From an uncultured Litoreibacter sp. (GTDB lineage Bacteria > Pseudomonadota > Alphaproteobacteria > Rhodobacterales > Rhodobacteraceae), in NCBI GenBank assembly GCA_947492995.1, contig CANLOU010000001.1, positions 372,001 through 436,000 on the forward strand: 64,000 nt of DNA. The letters run 5' to 3'. How positions within the stretch are numbered: position 1 is the stretch's first letter; every line of letters starts with the position of its first letter. The notes under the pieces were generated by a model. The model was not told the origin of the DNA. It did no database searches and was given only the letters and a program-made list of their open reading frames with translations. Positions 1 to 8,938 of this stretch are shown piece by piece. The translations under genes and the position numbers were made by a program.

Positions 1-757
1 CCGTCTCCGCAATCGCGCCCTGCCCTGACACGGTCGTCGCGATCGGCAAATCCAGCATGTCCGCCAGCTGCTTCAAAGCATCAAACGCGCACGAGATCAC
101 CGGCCCGCCGCCACACACGGCGATAGCCGATTTGGCCCCCGCCAACAGGGTCGCCGCCTCTTTCACCGCGTCCAGATCCGGCCCCGCCCGCTCTGCGGGG
201 AAGGATTGGTGTCGCGCGTCGGCCCACACCTCGCCGCTATCGACAAACGCCTTCTGCGTGTCAAAAGGCAGCGCCAAATGCGTGGCCCCGGGCCGCCCCG
301 TGGTCATCGCGCGAAACGCGGCGCGTATCATCGCGGGCAGGCGCGTCGCGTCATCCAACGACGCGTTCCACTTGGTCAATGGTCGGAACAGCGCCACCTG
401 ATCCAGCTCCGTCAGCGGGTATTTCCCGCGTGAGGTCGTGGCCACATCCGTGGTAATCGCCAAAATCGGGACAGAGCTTTCGTTGGCCTCGACCACGCCC
501 GGCAAAATATAGGTGGCACCGCCGCCCGACGGCCCTTCGCACACGCCCGGCTTGCCGGTGACCCGTGCATAGGCGTCCGCCATGTAGCCTGCATGCCTTT
601 CGTCGCGGGTCAGTATGTGTTTGATGCCGTGGTCCAGCTTGGCCATCGCGTCGTAGAACGGCAGCGTGGTGTCGCCGCACAGGCCAAACATCGTCTCCAC
701 GCCATGCGCCTGCAACATGCGCACCGTGGCCTCGGCGCCGGTCATCTCGTTTTTCAT
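1..757 (-). CDS. ThDP-dependent enzyme, acetolactate synthase-like (3' end cut by window)
   Basis: The gene begins at an ATG at 757 and runs off the left edge, so about 252 N-terminal residues are visible. They form the pyrimidine-binding domain of the acetolactate synthase/benzoylformate decarboxylase superfamily: the GLCGD segment near residue 25, the ERHAGYMADAYAR segment whose Glu (about residue 53) is normally the cofactor-activating glutamate, and the GPSGGGATYILPGV loop. A second domain starts near residue 190. The substrate cannot be told because the C-terminal half is missing. It is transcribed divergently from the racemase-like gene, with about 70 bp between them. It is not Xsc, which is encoded separately at 11.3 kb. 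Confidence 0.85.
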   Translation of the reverse strand, partial: MKNEMTGAEATVRMLQAHGVETMFGLCGDTTLPFYDAMAKLDHGIKHILTRDERHAGYMADAYARVTGKPGVCEGPSGGGATYILPGVVEANESSVPILAITTDVATTSRGKYPLTELDQVALFRPLTKWNASLDDATRLPAMIRAAFRAMTTGRPGATHLALPFDTQKAFVDSGEVWADARHQSFPAERAGPDLDAVKEAATLLAGAKSAIAVCGGGPVISCAFDALKQLADMLDLPIATTVSGQGAIAET

Positions 758-830
758 AGTGCCCCCAATGAGACGTGAATGTTGCGCCTGCCGCCGCCTT
801 GGTGTCAATTCCTTGATGAAAGGGGCCGAT

Positions 831-1550
831 ATGAAAACCAAGGGCGGCAAATCCATCTACGGCGCGTCGGTGGGCATCTTGATGCTGGACGCGCAATTCC
901 CCCGCATCCCCGGAGATATGGGGAATGCGCTGACATGGCCCTTCCCGGTGCATTACAAAATCGTGCGCGACGCGTCACCCGACCGGGTGGTGCGCCAGGG
1001 GGCCGAGGGGCTGCTGGACAATTTCATTGACGCGGCGCGGGAGCTGGTGCGCGACGGCGTTGACGGCATCACCACCAATTGTGGGTTCCTGTCGCTCTAT
1101 CAAGAGGCGCTGGCCGCCGCCGTGCCGGTCCCTGTGGCGACGTCCTCCCTGATGCAGGTCAGCATGGTCAACGCGGTGTTGCCTGAAGGCAAACACGCGG
1201 GCGTTTTGACCATTTCTGCGTCGACCCTGACACAGGCGCATCTCCGCAAAGCGAAGGTGCCGCCCGACACGCCGATCCATTCCACCGAAGGTGGTCAGGA
1301 ATTCACCCGCGCCATTCTCGGCAATGAGCTTGAGCTGGACGTGACCCTTGCCCGCGCCGACAACGTCGCGGCCGCGCTGGAATTGCAAAGGGCCAATCCG
1401 CGCCTCGGGGCCATCGTGTTGGAATGCACCAACATGATCCCCTACGCCGCCGACATCCGCGCAGCCACAGGCCTGCCGGTCTTCACCATCGAGAGCTTTG
1501 TCAGCTGGTTTCAATCTGGACTGTCGCCACGCAGATACCCCGCGCCCTAG
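831..1550 (+). CDS. Aspartate/glutamate (hydantoin) racemase-family protein
   Basis: This is a 239-residue cytosolic protein with the two-cysteine racemase layout: a TTNCGF segment near residue 84 and a VLECTNM segment near residue 205, the usual positions of the two catalytic cysteines in Asp/Glu/hydantoin racemases. The start at 831 is chosen because an AAAGGGG ribosome site precedes it by about 6 bases; an in-frame ATG at 816 is less well placed. It is divergent from the ThDP enzyme gene and may share its regulation. The substrate is unknown; family members act on amino acids, hydantoins or maleate. Confidence 0.75.
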   Translation: MKTKGGKSIYGASVGILMLDAQFPRIPGDMGNALTWPFPVHYKIVRDASPDRVVRQGAEGLLDNFIDAARELVRDGVDGITTNCGFLSLYQEALAAAVPVPVATSSLMQVSMVNAVLPEGKHAGVLTISASTLTQAHLRKAKVPPDTPIHSTEGGQEFTRAILGNELELDVTLARADNVAAALELQRANPRLGAIVLECTNMIPYAADIRAATGLPVFTIESFVSWFQSGLSPRRYPAP

Positions 1551-1599
1551 GGGCCGGGCTGTGGCTTGTGGCCTCAGGGTTTGCGCCGCGGCCGCGCTT

Positions 1600-1678
1600 G
1601 CGCGCCTCGCCCAGGCAGGGGGCTTTGCCCCCTCGTCGCTGCCGCTCCTCACCCCCAGGATATTTTTGAACGAAGGAA
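1600..1678. repeat. Dispersed intergenic repeat, inverted copy
   Basis: This non-coding stretch, read on the minus strand, gives TTCAAAAATATCC, then a G-rich run, then GGGGGCAAAGCCCCC and a CCTGCCTGGGCGAGGCG tail. The same order of blocks recurs at 63239-63313, and the AT-rich core recurs at about 17670 and 24282. The flanking region 1551-1763 holds no recognisable gene. Confidence 0.6.
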
Positions 1679-1763
1679 AGGGACGGGGACAGGTTTGTAC
1701 ATGTGCTGAGTGATTTTGGCGCGCGGGGGAGGGCGGGTGGGCCGTGTGCCAAAATCACGTGTC

Positions 1764-3164
1764 TCAACATTCAGGGATATTCACCGCCAGCCCACCTTGG
1801 CTGGTTTCTTTGTATTTGGTGCTCATGTCGATGCCGGTCTGGCGCATCGCCTCGATACAATTGTCGAGCGGCATGAAATGTGTGCCATCACCGCGCAAGG
1901 AAAGCGAAGCGGCAGACACGGCCTTGATCGCGCCAAGCCCGTTGCGTTCGATGCAAGGAACCTGCACCAGCCCCGCAACCGGGTCGCATGTCATGCCAAG
2001 GTGGTGCTCAAGCGCAATTTCGGCGGCGTTCTCGATTTGCGCGTTCGTCCCACCCAGCGCCGCACAAAGGCCAGCGGCGGCCATGGAGGATGCGGACCCG
2101 ACCTCCCCCTGACAGCCAACCTCGGCCCCTGAGATGGATGCGTTGTGCTTGATGAGCCCGCCAATCGCCGCCGCGGTCAGCAGGAAGTCTCGCATGCCGG
2201 CGTCAGATGCGCCGATGCAGTGGTCGCGGTAGTAGCGCAGCACCGCCGGCAGCACGCCTGCCGCGCCGTTGGTGGGCGAGGTCACAACCTTCCCGCCAGC
2301 CGCGTTCTCTTCGTTCACGGCCATGGCGTAGACGCTCATCCAGTCGTTGATGGTATGCGGCTGGCCCCGGTTGACGCCTTGTTCGGCGGTCAGCTGGTCG
2401 TGGATATGTTTGGCGCGGCGTTTGACCCGCAGCCCGCCGGGCAGCTCGCCCTCCATGCGCAGCCCGCGGTCGATGCAGTCGAACATGGCGCGGCGCAGCA
2501 CTTCAAGGTCGCGGTCCAGTTCGGCGCGGGTCATGGAGGCCAGTTCGTTGGCCTCCTTCATCTGGGCCACCGATTTGCCGGACGCGGCCCCCATCTCCAA
2601 CATCTCCAGGGCGGAGCCGAACGGGTACGGGAAGCCCGCCTCTTCTTTCTGCGCATGCAGGTCGGTGTGCACGCCGGACAGTTCGGCCTCCGTCACGACA
2701 AAGCCGCCGCCCACGGAATAATACGTCTCCTGCAAAAACAGGTTCCCGGCGGCGTCAAACGCTTTGAAGATCATGCCGTTGGCGTGGCCGTCCAGCACAA
2801 GGTCGTAGTCAAAGACCAGGTCCGTGGCGGGGTCGAAGCGCAGCGTGCCAAGGCCCGCAACCTCCACGGTCTTTTCCACCGCCAGACCGGCCACCAATCC
2901 GGCCACCGCGTCAGGGTCCAGGGTCGCCGGTTCAAACCCCAAGAACCCCAGCATCACTGCTTGATCTGATGCATGCCCTTTGCCGGTGAAGGCCAGTGAT
3001 CCGTGCAGGGACGCGGCCAATGCCGCGACATCGCCCGCCCCCGGCTCCCGTTCCCCAACACGCAGCTGGTCCAGAAACCGGGCGGCGGCGGTCATCGGGC
3101 CCATCGTGTGGGACGAGGATGGGCCGACGCCCACTTTGAATATGTCGAAGATGCTTAGAAACAT
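1764..3164 (-). CDS. sdaA: L-serine dehydratase (L-serine ammonia-lyase), single chain
   Basis: The 466-residue protein deaminates L-serine to pyruvate and ammonia. The N-terminus carries the [11 protein letters not shown] signature of the beta domain, and the C-terminal alpha domain carries the cysteines expected to hold a [4Fe-4S] cluster ([26 protein letters not shown]). Its length fits the fused single-chain type. The gene lies directly downstream of tauABC on the same strand but is separated from tauC by a strong terminator, so it probably has its own promoter. Pyruvate made here could feed taurine transamination, but that link is only inferred from position. Confidence 0.95.
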   Translation of the reverse strand: MFLSIFDIFKVGVGPSSSHTMGPMTAAARFLDQLRVGEREPGAGDVAALAASLHGSLAFTGKGHASDQAVMLGFLGFEPATLDPDAVAGLVAGLAVEKTVEVAGLGTLRFDPATDLVFDYDLVLDGHANGMIFKAFDAAGNLFLQETYYSVGGGFVVTEAELSGVHTDLHAQKEEAGFPYPFGSALEMLEMGAASGKSVAQMKEANELASMTRAELDRDLEVLRRAMFDCIDRGLRMEGELPGGLRVKRRAKHIHDQLTAEQGVNRGQPHTINDWMSVYAMAVNEENAAGGKVVTSPTNGAAGVLPAVLRYYRDHCIGASDAGMRDFLLTAAAIGGLIKHNASISGAEVGCQGEVGSASSMAAAGLCAALGGTNAQIENAAEIALEHHLGMTCDPVAGLVQVPCIERNGLGAIKAVSAASLSLRGDGTHFMPLDNCIEAMRQTGIDMSTKYKETSQGGLAVNIPEC

Positions 3165-3187
3165 GACCTCATCCTAGACCCCAAACG

Positions 3188-3223
3188 AAAAACCGCCGCC
3201 AGTCCTAAACAGACTGACGGCGG
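3188..3223 (-). terminator. Rho-independent terminator after tauC
   Basis: The arms CCGCCGCCAGTC (3193-3204) and GACTGACGGCGG (3212-3223) pair with one mismatch. Read on the minus strand the hairpin is followed by five T's (3188-3192). It ends the tauABC transcript before sdaA. Confidence 0.85.
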
Positions 3224-3276
3224 GGTAAAAGCGACGTGTCCCGTGAGCGGTTTTGCCGCGGAACTGGTTAATTACC

Positions 3277-4584
3277 TTAGCCGCGCCCCTTCCAGGGGAC
3301 GAGCTTGTTCTCTGCGCCACGCATAATCATGTCGATACCATAACCGATAACGCCGATAATGATAATACCAATGATGACAATGTCGGTAAGCTGGAATTTG
3401 GATGCCGCAATAATCATCTTGCCGGCCCCTTTTTCAGCAGCAACAAGTTCCGCCGCAACCACGGTGCCCCAGCAAACGCCCATCGCCACCCGCGCGCCGG
3501 TGAAGATTTCCGGCAGGGAGTTGGGCAGGATCACCTTCGACAGAATCTGCCGTTTGGTGGCGCCCAGCGAATAGGCCGCATGCACCTTCGAGATGCTCAC
3601 GCCGGACACACCGGCCCGCGCCGCGATGGTCATAATCCACAGGGCGGCAAGGAACAGCAGGGAAATCTTGCCCTGCTCGCCAATGCCGAACCAGATGATA
3701 ATCAGCGGGATCAGCGCCAGCGGCGGCACCGGGCGCATGAATTCCACGATCGGGTCAAACCAGCCGCGCAGCCAGCCGTTCAGGCCCATGGCAAAGCCCA
3801 GCGGGATGCCAAACAGGCAGCCCAGCGCGAAGCCGATGACCACGCGGATCAGGGACCAGAACACGTTCTCCCACAGGCCGACGCCTTGGTAGCCGTTCTT
3901 GTTAAGGTCGATGAAGCGCGACCAAACGGCCTCTGGCGGCGGCAGGTACAGCGCCTCCATGGTCAGGCCGACATCGGGTTCCACCGACAGCGACCCGCGC
4001 GTGGTGACAAAGACGTTGCCGCCGTCAAAATTCACGGTTTCGCCGGGGCTGACGGCTTGGCCGTCAATCTCGGTGAAGGCGAAGCCTTCATCGGCTTGGG
4101 TCTTAATCAAGGCCTTGCGGCGCTGGGCCACGATAAGCGACTGGTTCATCGCAAAGTCGCCGTCTTCGGCGGCCACGGGGGGCACCTCTGGCTTCTCGCC
4201 AAACTGATGCACCAGCATGTCGATGCGGCCGGTGCCTGTCTCTCCGGCGGCGTTGGTCGCGGTGTATTCGAACGAGACTGTGCCCTCTACCGGGCCGGGC
4301 AGCAGGTTCGGGGTCAGCTTGGACCCCGTGGCCACTCCCCAGATCAGGAAAATCGCGATCACGGCGGCAATCGACGCGATGCGGTTGGCCACAACCGCGC
4401 TTTCGTCGCCGAAGGTCACGGTTTTCAACGAGGTGTAGCCCTTGGCTTTTTCGCGGCCACGCGAATACAGGCCCCAGACAAAATAACAGACGCCCGAGAT
4501 GGCAAGGTACAGCGCAAAGATCAGGGCGATGCCGACGATCATCCAAAGCGACGAGCCGATGAGTTCCAGAATTTCTTGTCCCAT
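3277..4584 (-). CDS. tauC: Taurine ABC transporter permease with long N-terminal extension
   Basis: The C-terminal part, from about residue 220, is a normal binding-protein-dependent permease domain with about six membrane helices and a cytoplasmic-loop motif near YSLGATKRQILSKVILP. Before it lie two extra membrane helices (about residues 10-38 and 65-88) and a soluble, probably periplasmic, region (about 90-205). The total of 435 residues compares with roughly 275-300 for classical TauC. The start overlaps the tauB stop (TAATG), so the genes are translationally coupled. The taurine assignment comes from the family and from divergent tpa next to tauA. Confidence 0.88.
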   Translation of the reverse strand: MGQEILELIGSSLWMIVGIALIFALYLAISGVCYFVWGLYSRGREKAKGYTSLKTVTFGDESAVVANRIASIAAVIAIFLIWGVATGSKLTPNLLPGPVEGTVSFEYTATNAAGETGTGRIDMLVHQFGEKPEVPPVAAEDGDFAMNQSLIVAQRRKALIKTQADEGFAFTEIDGQAVSPGETVNFDGGNVFVTTRGSLSVEPDVGLTMEALYLPPPEAVWSRFIDLNKNGYQGVGLWENVFWSLIRVVIGFALGCLFGIPLGFAMGLNGWLRGWFDPIVEFMRPVPPLALIPLIIIWFGIGEQGKISLLFLAALWIMTIAARAGVSGVSISKVHAAYSLGATKRQILSKVILPNSLPEIFTGARVAMGVCWGTVVAAELVAAEKGAGKMIIAASKFQLTDIVIIGIIIIGVIGYGIDMIMRGAENKLVPWKGRG

Positions 4585-5387
4585 TACGCTGTCTCCGTCC
4601 GGCCCATAATTTCTTCTTCCATGTCCCAGATCATGTTGAGGATCTCGTCACGGGTTGGCCCAAAATCTTTGTGCCGCTTCACTTCGCGCAGGTCCGCACC
4701 GACGCCCAGCTCGGCGAATGGCAGGCGGTATTCTTTGTGAACGCGGCCCGGACGGGGGGCCATGACCAGCAGCCGCTCGCCCAGAAGCAGCGCTTCCTCG
4801 ACCGAGTGGGTAATCAAAATGATGGTCTTGCCGGTCTTCTTCCAGATGTCCAAAACCAGCGATTGCATCTTCTCCCGCGTCAGCGCGTCCAACGCGCCAA
4901 GCGGCTCATCCATCAAGATCACGTCGGGGTCGTTGCACAGGCAGCGGGCCAGGGCCACACGCTGCTGCATGCCGCCCGACAGCTCGTAAATCATCTTTTG
5001 GCCGAAATCCTGCAGGCCAACGATGCCCAGCAGTTCTTCGACGCTGGCGGCGATCTCGGCTTTGGGGGTGCCCTTCATCGACGGACCGAAGCCGATGTTT
5101 TCTTCAACGCTCATCCATTCGAACAGTGCGCCTTGCTGGAACACCATGCCGCGCGCGGGGTGGGGGCCGACGACCTTGTCGCCGTTCAGGTCAATCTCGC
5201 CGCCGGTGGGGGCCAGAAAGCCCGCCAAAATGTTCAGCAGGGTGGTTTTGCCGCAGCCTGACGGGCCAAGCACGGAAAGCAGCTCGCCTTCCTTGATGTT
5301 TAAATTGATGTTTTTCAGCGCCTCGACCGATCCGCCATTTGGCAGCTCAAAGGTCATTGAGACGTCATTGATTGTCAGACCCGACAT
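4584..5387 (-). CDS. tauB: Taurine ABC transporter ATP-binding protein
   Basis: This 267-residue ABC ATPase has a Walker A (GPSGCGKTT, near residue 44), signature (LSGGMQQRVALAR), Walker B (VILMDEPLGALDA) and switch histidine (LITHSVEEA). It is closest in layout to the TauB/SsuB family that powers uptake of alkane sulfonates and taurine. It is followed without a gap by tauC and preceded by tauA after an 87-bp spacer holding a strong hairpin. Confidence 0.9.
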   Translation of the reverse strand: MSGLTINDVSMTFELPNGGSVEALKNINLNIKEGELLSVLGPSGCGKTTLLNILAGFLAPTGGEIDLNGDKVVGPHPARGMVFQQGALFEWMSVEENIGFGPSMKGTPKAEIAASVEELLGIVGLQDFGQKMIYELSGGMQQRVALARCLCNDPDVILMDEPLGALDALTREKMQSLVLDIWKKTGKTIILITHSVEEALLLGERLLVMAPRPGRVHKEYRLPFAELGVGADLREVKRHKDFGPTRDEILNMIWDMEEEIMGRTETA

Positions 5388-5416
5388 AGACCACCCCTGT
5401 CCCTAGTGTGTGGTAG

Positions 5417-5452
5417 AAAAGGGGCGCGGCATCATGGATGATGCCGCGCCCC
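5417..5452 (-). terminator. Perfect 15-bp hairpin with T-run between tauA and tauB
   Basis: GGGGCGCGGCATCAT (5421-5435) and its exact complement (5438-5452) flank a 2-base loop. On the minus strand the hairpin is followed by four T's (5417-5420). Such an element between a binding-protein gene and the rest of its operon usually stops part of transcription or protects the upstream mRNA, giving more TauA than TauBC. Confidence 0.75.
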
Positions 5453-5474
5453 GCATTACGAAGCCGGTTATGGC

Positions 5475-6479
5475 TTACATCTTGGAAGCAGCTTCCAGGT
5501 AAGAGCCGTCAACCAGTGGCGCGTAGTCGTCCAGCGCGGTGATTTGACCAGCTTCTTCCAGCTTGGCAGCCGAAGACGCCATGTACTCGGTCACGCCGCC
5601 AGCCATCCAGTAGTCGGACAGCTTTTCTTCCATTGTCGGGTAGCCGAACTCAGCCGCAGTGGAGCGCACCGCGTCCACGTCCATGCCAGCCGCTTCTGCG
5701 ATTGCCGGGAACATGGATTCTGCGTCTTTGGCGTACATTGCTTCCATGTCGGCGTTCACCTTCAGGAATTTTGCAACCAGCTCTGGGTTCTCAGCGCCGA
5801 AGGCTGCTGGGATCGACACGACGTCGAACACGCGGCCAACAACGGCTTCTTTTTCAGCGCCGGACAGCAGCACGTTGCCGTGCTCTTTCATACGCTGCAA
5901 TGGGCCGGACCAGCCGCAGGCCATGTCCAGCTCGCCAGCTGCAAACGCAGCCGCAGAGTCGACAGGTGCCATGTCCACGATCTTCATCGAATCCACATCA
6001 ACACCGAAGTGCTTCATCTGGGCAAGGAAGCCGGAATGCGCAGCGGTGCCCAAAGGTACGCCAACCTGCTTGCCAGGAAGCTCGGCACCAGCGTTGGATG
6101 CGTCGATTTCAAGCGAGCCGCGCACAACGCAGTTGTCGTTGTCGGAGTAGGACACAGCCACGTCGATGGCCTTCAGGTCCTGACCAGCAGCCGTTGCCAC
6201 CAGGAACGGTGTCACACCCTGGCTGTAGGAAATGTGCACGTCGCCCGACGCCATGGCGGCAGACATCGCAGTACCGGCGTCAAAGGACACCCAGTTGATT
6301 TTGACGCCCATGGCTTCTTCGTACAGCTTGTTTTGCTGCGCAAACTGGTTTGGCGTTGGCCACTCCAGGAAGTAGGCGACGGTGATTTCTTCGAGGTGGC
6401 CGTCAGCAACAGCGGCGGTGGCGCCGGTCAGCAGCGCGACGCCGGCAACGGCACCCATCAATTTTGTGGTCAGTTTCAT
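5475..6479 (-). CDS. tauA: Taurine ABC transporter periplasmic binding protein
   Basis: The 334-residue protein has a Sec signal peptide (about residues 1-25, cleaved after AVADG or close by) followed by an NMT1/SsuA-type two-lobed binding domain (AYFLEWPTPNQFA, then VGVPLGTAAHSGFL). It captures taurine in the periplasm for TauBC. A GGGAGA ribosome site lies before the ATG at 6479. It is the first gene of the tauABC operon and is divergent from tpa across a 516-bp regulatory region. Confidence 0.92.
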   Translation of the reverse strand: MKLTTKLMGAVAGVALLTGATAAVADGHLEEITVAYFLEWPTPNQFAQQNKLYEEAMGVKINWVSFDAGTAMSAAMASGDVHISYSQGVTPFLVATAAGQDLKAIDVAVSYSDNDNCVVRGSLEIDASNAGAELPGKQVGVPLGTAAHSGFLAQMKHFGVDVDSMKIVDMAPVDSAAAFAAGELDMACGWSGPLQRMKEHGNVLLSGAEKEAVVGRVFDVVSIPAAFGAENPELVAKFLKVNADMEAMYAKDAESMFPAIAEAAGMDVDAVRSTAAEFGYPTMEEKLSDYWMAGGVTEYMASSAAKLEEAGQITALDDYAPLVDGSYLEAASKM

Positions 6480-6995
6480 GTGTGTTCATCTCCCATGTTG
6501 AACAGGTCTTCTTTTGTGTTTCCGGACCCTCGTTGGCACCCGGCCTTCTTGCAAAGCCTGAATGTCGTGAGGGGCTTGCAGAGCAAAGCACAGGTCCGGC
6601 GGGATTGCCAATCACTATGCAGGGCTCGTTGGGCCGCTTTCCGAAAGTCCGGACAATCCTTTCGGATCGCGCGGTTGGCATCAAACAGGAAAAGATTCCC
6701 GGTTGAGTCAATCCTTTCTTTCGGAACGCGGGCAGGTTGACGCATCCAAAAGCGACATGAGGCACTCAGGCGCGACACCCTTGTTTATAGGGGCAAGGCC
6801 CGGTCGGCGCGCCGCTTAATGTCGCAAACTGGCTATTCTTCTGGACCTAATCATATGGCGAACTGGCCCTATCAGATTGCTCAATCTATGTGCTGCTTGG
6901 TTATAGGCTTACACTGTTGGTGCGCGGGCAGATTCGCAGGCCCGCCCCATCGCACAAAAATTCTACGGACTGCACATATAAAGGGAGCACTCGTC
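6480..6995. other. Divergent tauA/tpa regulatory region without genes
   Basis: This 516-bp stretch between the tauA and tpa starts holds no convincing gene. It contains the TauR-type direct repeats at 6841-6872 and a long tpa leader. A strong AAGGGAG ribosome site lies at 6981-6987, just before the tpa ATG. Confidence 0.6.
6841..6872 (+). promoter_or_regulatory. TauR operator: two direct repeats 22 bp apart
   Basis: CTGGACCTAA (6841-6850) and CTGGCCCTAT (6863-6872) lie in the same orientation with starts 22 bp apart. The first matches the CTGGACYTAA direct-repeat consensus that I recall for TauR upstream of tpa in Rhodobacter capsulatus. A similar pair with the same 22-bp phase lies before xsc. 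Activation of tpa, and perhaps of tauABC, by TauR is the likely role. Confidence 0.7.
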
Positions 6996-8411
6996 ATGGA
7001 CGGCAATCTATCACCAAACGACATGTCGGCAATCGTCGAAGCCGACCGCGCGCATGTCTGGCACCACCTCAGCCAGCACGCTCCCTATATGGCCGAGGGC
7101 GAGGGCCGCACCGACCCCAAGATCATCGTTGAGGGCAAGGGCATCAACGTCTGGGACCAGCATGGCCGCAAGCATATCGACGCGGTGTCGGGCGGGGTCT
7201 GGACCGTCAATGTGGGCTACGGGCGCGAAAGCATCGCCGATGCGGTGCGCGACCAGCTGGTGAAAATGAACTTCTTCGGTGGCACCGTGGGGTCGATCCC
7301 GGCCGCGCAATTCTCCGAACGCTTGCTCAGCAAAATGCCCGGCATGAGCCGCGTCTATTACGCAAACTCCGGCTCCGAGGCGAATGAGAAGGGCTTCAAA
7401 ATGGTCCGTCAAATCGCGCATAAGCGCTATGGCGGCAAGAAGCACAAAATTCTCTACCGTGACCGCGACTACCACGGCACCACAATCGCCTGTTTGTCCG
7501 GCGGCGGTCAGGACGAGCGCAACGCGCAATATGGCCCCTTTACGCCGGGCTTCATCAAGGTGCCGCACTGCCTGGAATACCGCGCCATGGACCAGGGCTT
7601 GGGCGATCTGTCGGGCGAGGCCTACGGGATCGCCGCTGCAAACGCGATCGAAGAGGTCATCCTGCGCGAAGGCCCCGACACGGTCGGCGCGCTTTGCCTT
7701 GAGCCGGTCACCGCAGGCGGCGGCGTCATCACGCCCCCCGAAGGCTACTGGCCCCGCGTGCAGGAGATTTGCAAAAAATACGACATCTTGCTGCATATCG
7801 ACGAGGTCGTCTGCGGCATGGGCCGCACCGGCACATGGTTCGGCTACCAGCATTACGGCATCCAGCCCGACATCGTGACCATGGCGAAAGGCGTGGCGTC
7901 GGGCTATGCAGCCATTTCGTGCTGCGTCACCACCGAGGCCGTGTTCGACATGTTCAAGGACGACACGTCGGACCACCTGAACTACTTCCGCGACATCTCG
8001 ACCTTTGGGGGCTGCACCGCAGGCCCTGCGGCGGCGCTGGAAAATATGCGCATCCTTGAGGATGAGAACCTGCTCGAAAACACCATCCAGATGGGCGACT
8101 ACATGATGGAGCAGATGCACGTCTTGGCCGAAAAGCACGCCTGCGTCGGCGACGTGCGCGGCAAGGGCCTGTTCACCGGGATGGAGCTGGTCGCAGACCG
8201 CGAAACCCGTGCGCCATTGGCCGAACCCCTTGTGGCCCAAATCGTGGGCACATCCATGAAGAACGACGCGACCATCATTGGCATGACCAACCGGTCTGTG
8301 CCGGGGCACAACAACACGCTGTGCTTCTCGCCTGCGCTGATCGCCACCAAGGATGACATCGACGCAATCCTGTCCTCTGTGGACAGCTCCATCACCGCGG
8401 TGATGGGCTAA
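6996..8411 (+). CDS. tpa: Taurine:pyruvate aminotransferase
   Basis: This 471-residue class III aminotransferase converts taurine and pyruvate to sulfoacetaldehyde and L-alanine. Visible features are the SGSEANEKGFKMVRQ segment, the PLP-contacting LLHIDEVVCGMGRTG segment and the Schiff-base lysine in TMAKGVASGY. The start at 6996 is chosen for its AAGGGAG ribosome site; the open frame extends upstream to 6819 but that part is leader. The family assignment to taurine rests on neighbours tauABC, tauR and xsc. No alanine dehydrogenase, needed to recycle alanine, lies in the window. Confidence 0.92.
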   Translation: MDGNLSPNDMSAIVEADRAHVWHHLSQHAPYMAEGEGRTDPKIIVEGKGINVWDQHGRKHIDAVSGGVWTVNVGYGRESIADAVRDQLVKMNFFGGTVGSIPAAQFSERLLSKMPGMSRVYYANSGSEANEKGFKMVRQIAHKRYGGKKHKILYRDRDYHGTTIACLSGGGQDERNAQYGPFTPGFIKVPHCLEYRAMDQGLGDLSGEAYGIAAANAIEEVILREGPDTVGALCLEPVTAGGGVITPPEGYWPRVQEICKKYDILLHIDEVVCGMGRTGTWFGYQHYGIQPDIVTMAKGVASGYAAISCCVTTEAVFDMFKDDTSDHLNYFRDISTFGGCTAGPAAALENMRILEDENLLENTIQMGDYMMEQMHVLAEKHACVGDVRGKGLFTGMELVADRETRAPLAEPLVAQIVGTSMKNDATIIGMTNRSVPGHNNTLCFSPALIATKDDIDAILSSVDSSITAVMG

Positions 8412-8416
8412 GGTGT

Positions 8417-8440
8417 AATTTTCTTCTGCCGAAGAAAATT
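8417..8440. repeat. AT-rich palindrome, AATTTTCTTC type
   Basis: AATTTTCTTC (8417-8426), loop TGCC, and exact complement GAAGAAAATT (8431-8440) lie just after the tpa stop. The palindrome has no T-run of its own and is followed at once by a GC-rich terminator. It is a half-unit of the two-hairpin repeat at 17702 and 32830. Confidence 0.7.
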
Positions 8441-8474
8441 AAGCCCGCCCCTTTTCAAGGTGGCGGGCTTTTCT
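8441..8474 (+). terminator. Rho-independent terminator after tpa
   Basis: AAGCCCGCC (8441-8449) pairs exactly with GGCGGGCTT (8462-8470); the loop contains a further CCTT/AAGG pairing, and T-rich sequence follows. It ends the monocistronic tpa transcript. Confidence 0.85.
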
Positions 8475-8525
8475 GACAGGTTTGTTTAAGTCCAGCGAAA
8501 TGACTAACCCAGAAACCGGTTCACT

Positions 8526-8795
8526 CTAGTTGGGTTTCCAGCCCTGCTTGATCATGGCGCGCCGCCATTTCTTGTAATTCTTGGAACCACCTTCGCCCAG
8601 CCTTTGCAAAGAACCAAGTGGGTCAGGGGTCCCAGCGTCGGTTAGCTGGATGACATAGCATCCGTCATTCGAACACTCCAACGATACCTTTACACCGTTT
8701 CTTTCCATTTTCCCTTCCCCCGCAACCGCAACCGCAGGCAAAACAACGCCCATGGACAGCAAGAGGATCGCAGCACCCTTAGATAGAATTCTCAT
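8526..8795 (-). CDS. Small secreted protein of unknown function
   Basis: The 89-residue product starts at 8795, 7 bases after a GAGGGA ribosome site; two codons upstream is another ATG that sits too close to it. Residues 1-26 form a Sec signal peptide (positive start, then ILLLSMGVVLPAVAVAG). The mature part is short, basic at the end (KNYKKWRRAMIKQGWKP) and contains one cysteine pair (LECSNDGCYV), which could form a disulfide in the periplasm. I do not recognise a family. It lies between tpa and tauR, but no taurine role can be shown. Confidence 0.6.
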   Translation of the reverse strand: MRILSKGAAILLLSMGVVLPAVAVAGEGKMERNGVKVSLECSNDGCYVIQLTDAGTPDPLGSLQRLGEGGSKNYKKWRRAMIKQGWKPN

Positions 8796-8884
8796 TTCCA
8801 TTCCCTCGTTCAAATACAGTACGCTCTCAGACTGCACTCAACACACCTTAGGTTCAATGCTGCGTTCAGTTTTACCACGCAAAC

Positions 8885-8910
8885 AAAAAACGCCCCGTCA
8901 CCGGGGCGTT
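8885..8910 (-). terminator. Terminator for the 8939-9217 gene
   Basis: AACGCCCCG (8889-8897) and CGGGGCGTT (8902-8910) form a perfect 9-bp stem. On the minus strand it is followed by six T's (8885-8890). Confidence 0.85.
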
Positions 8911-8938
8911 CGTGGACTCATCGGATATGAGGTCTAAC

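Noticed and set aside
1-757. Second xsc or a subunit of biosynthetic acetolactate synthase
   Set aside because: Only the N-terminal domain is visible; it is clearly ThDP-dependent, but the sequence differs from Xsc at 11.3 kb and the substrate domain is missing.
3253-4740. A 495-codon open frame on the plus strand opposite tauC
   Set aside because: It is antisense to a clear permease gene, has a His/Gln/Arg/Gly-rich composition typical of a reversed GC-rich frame, and shows no family signal. Several similar long frames opposite tpa, soeA, yejA and hpsN were dropped for the same reason.
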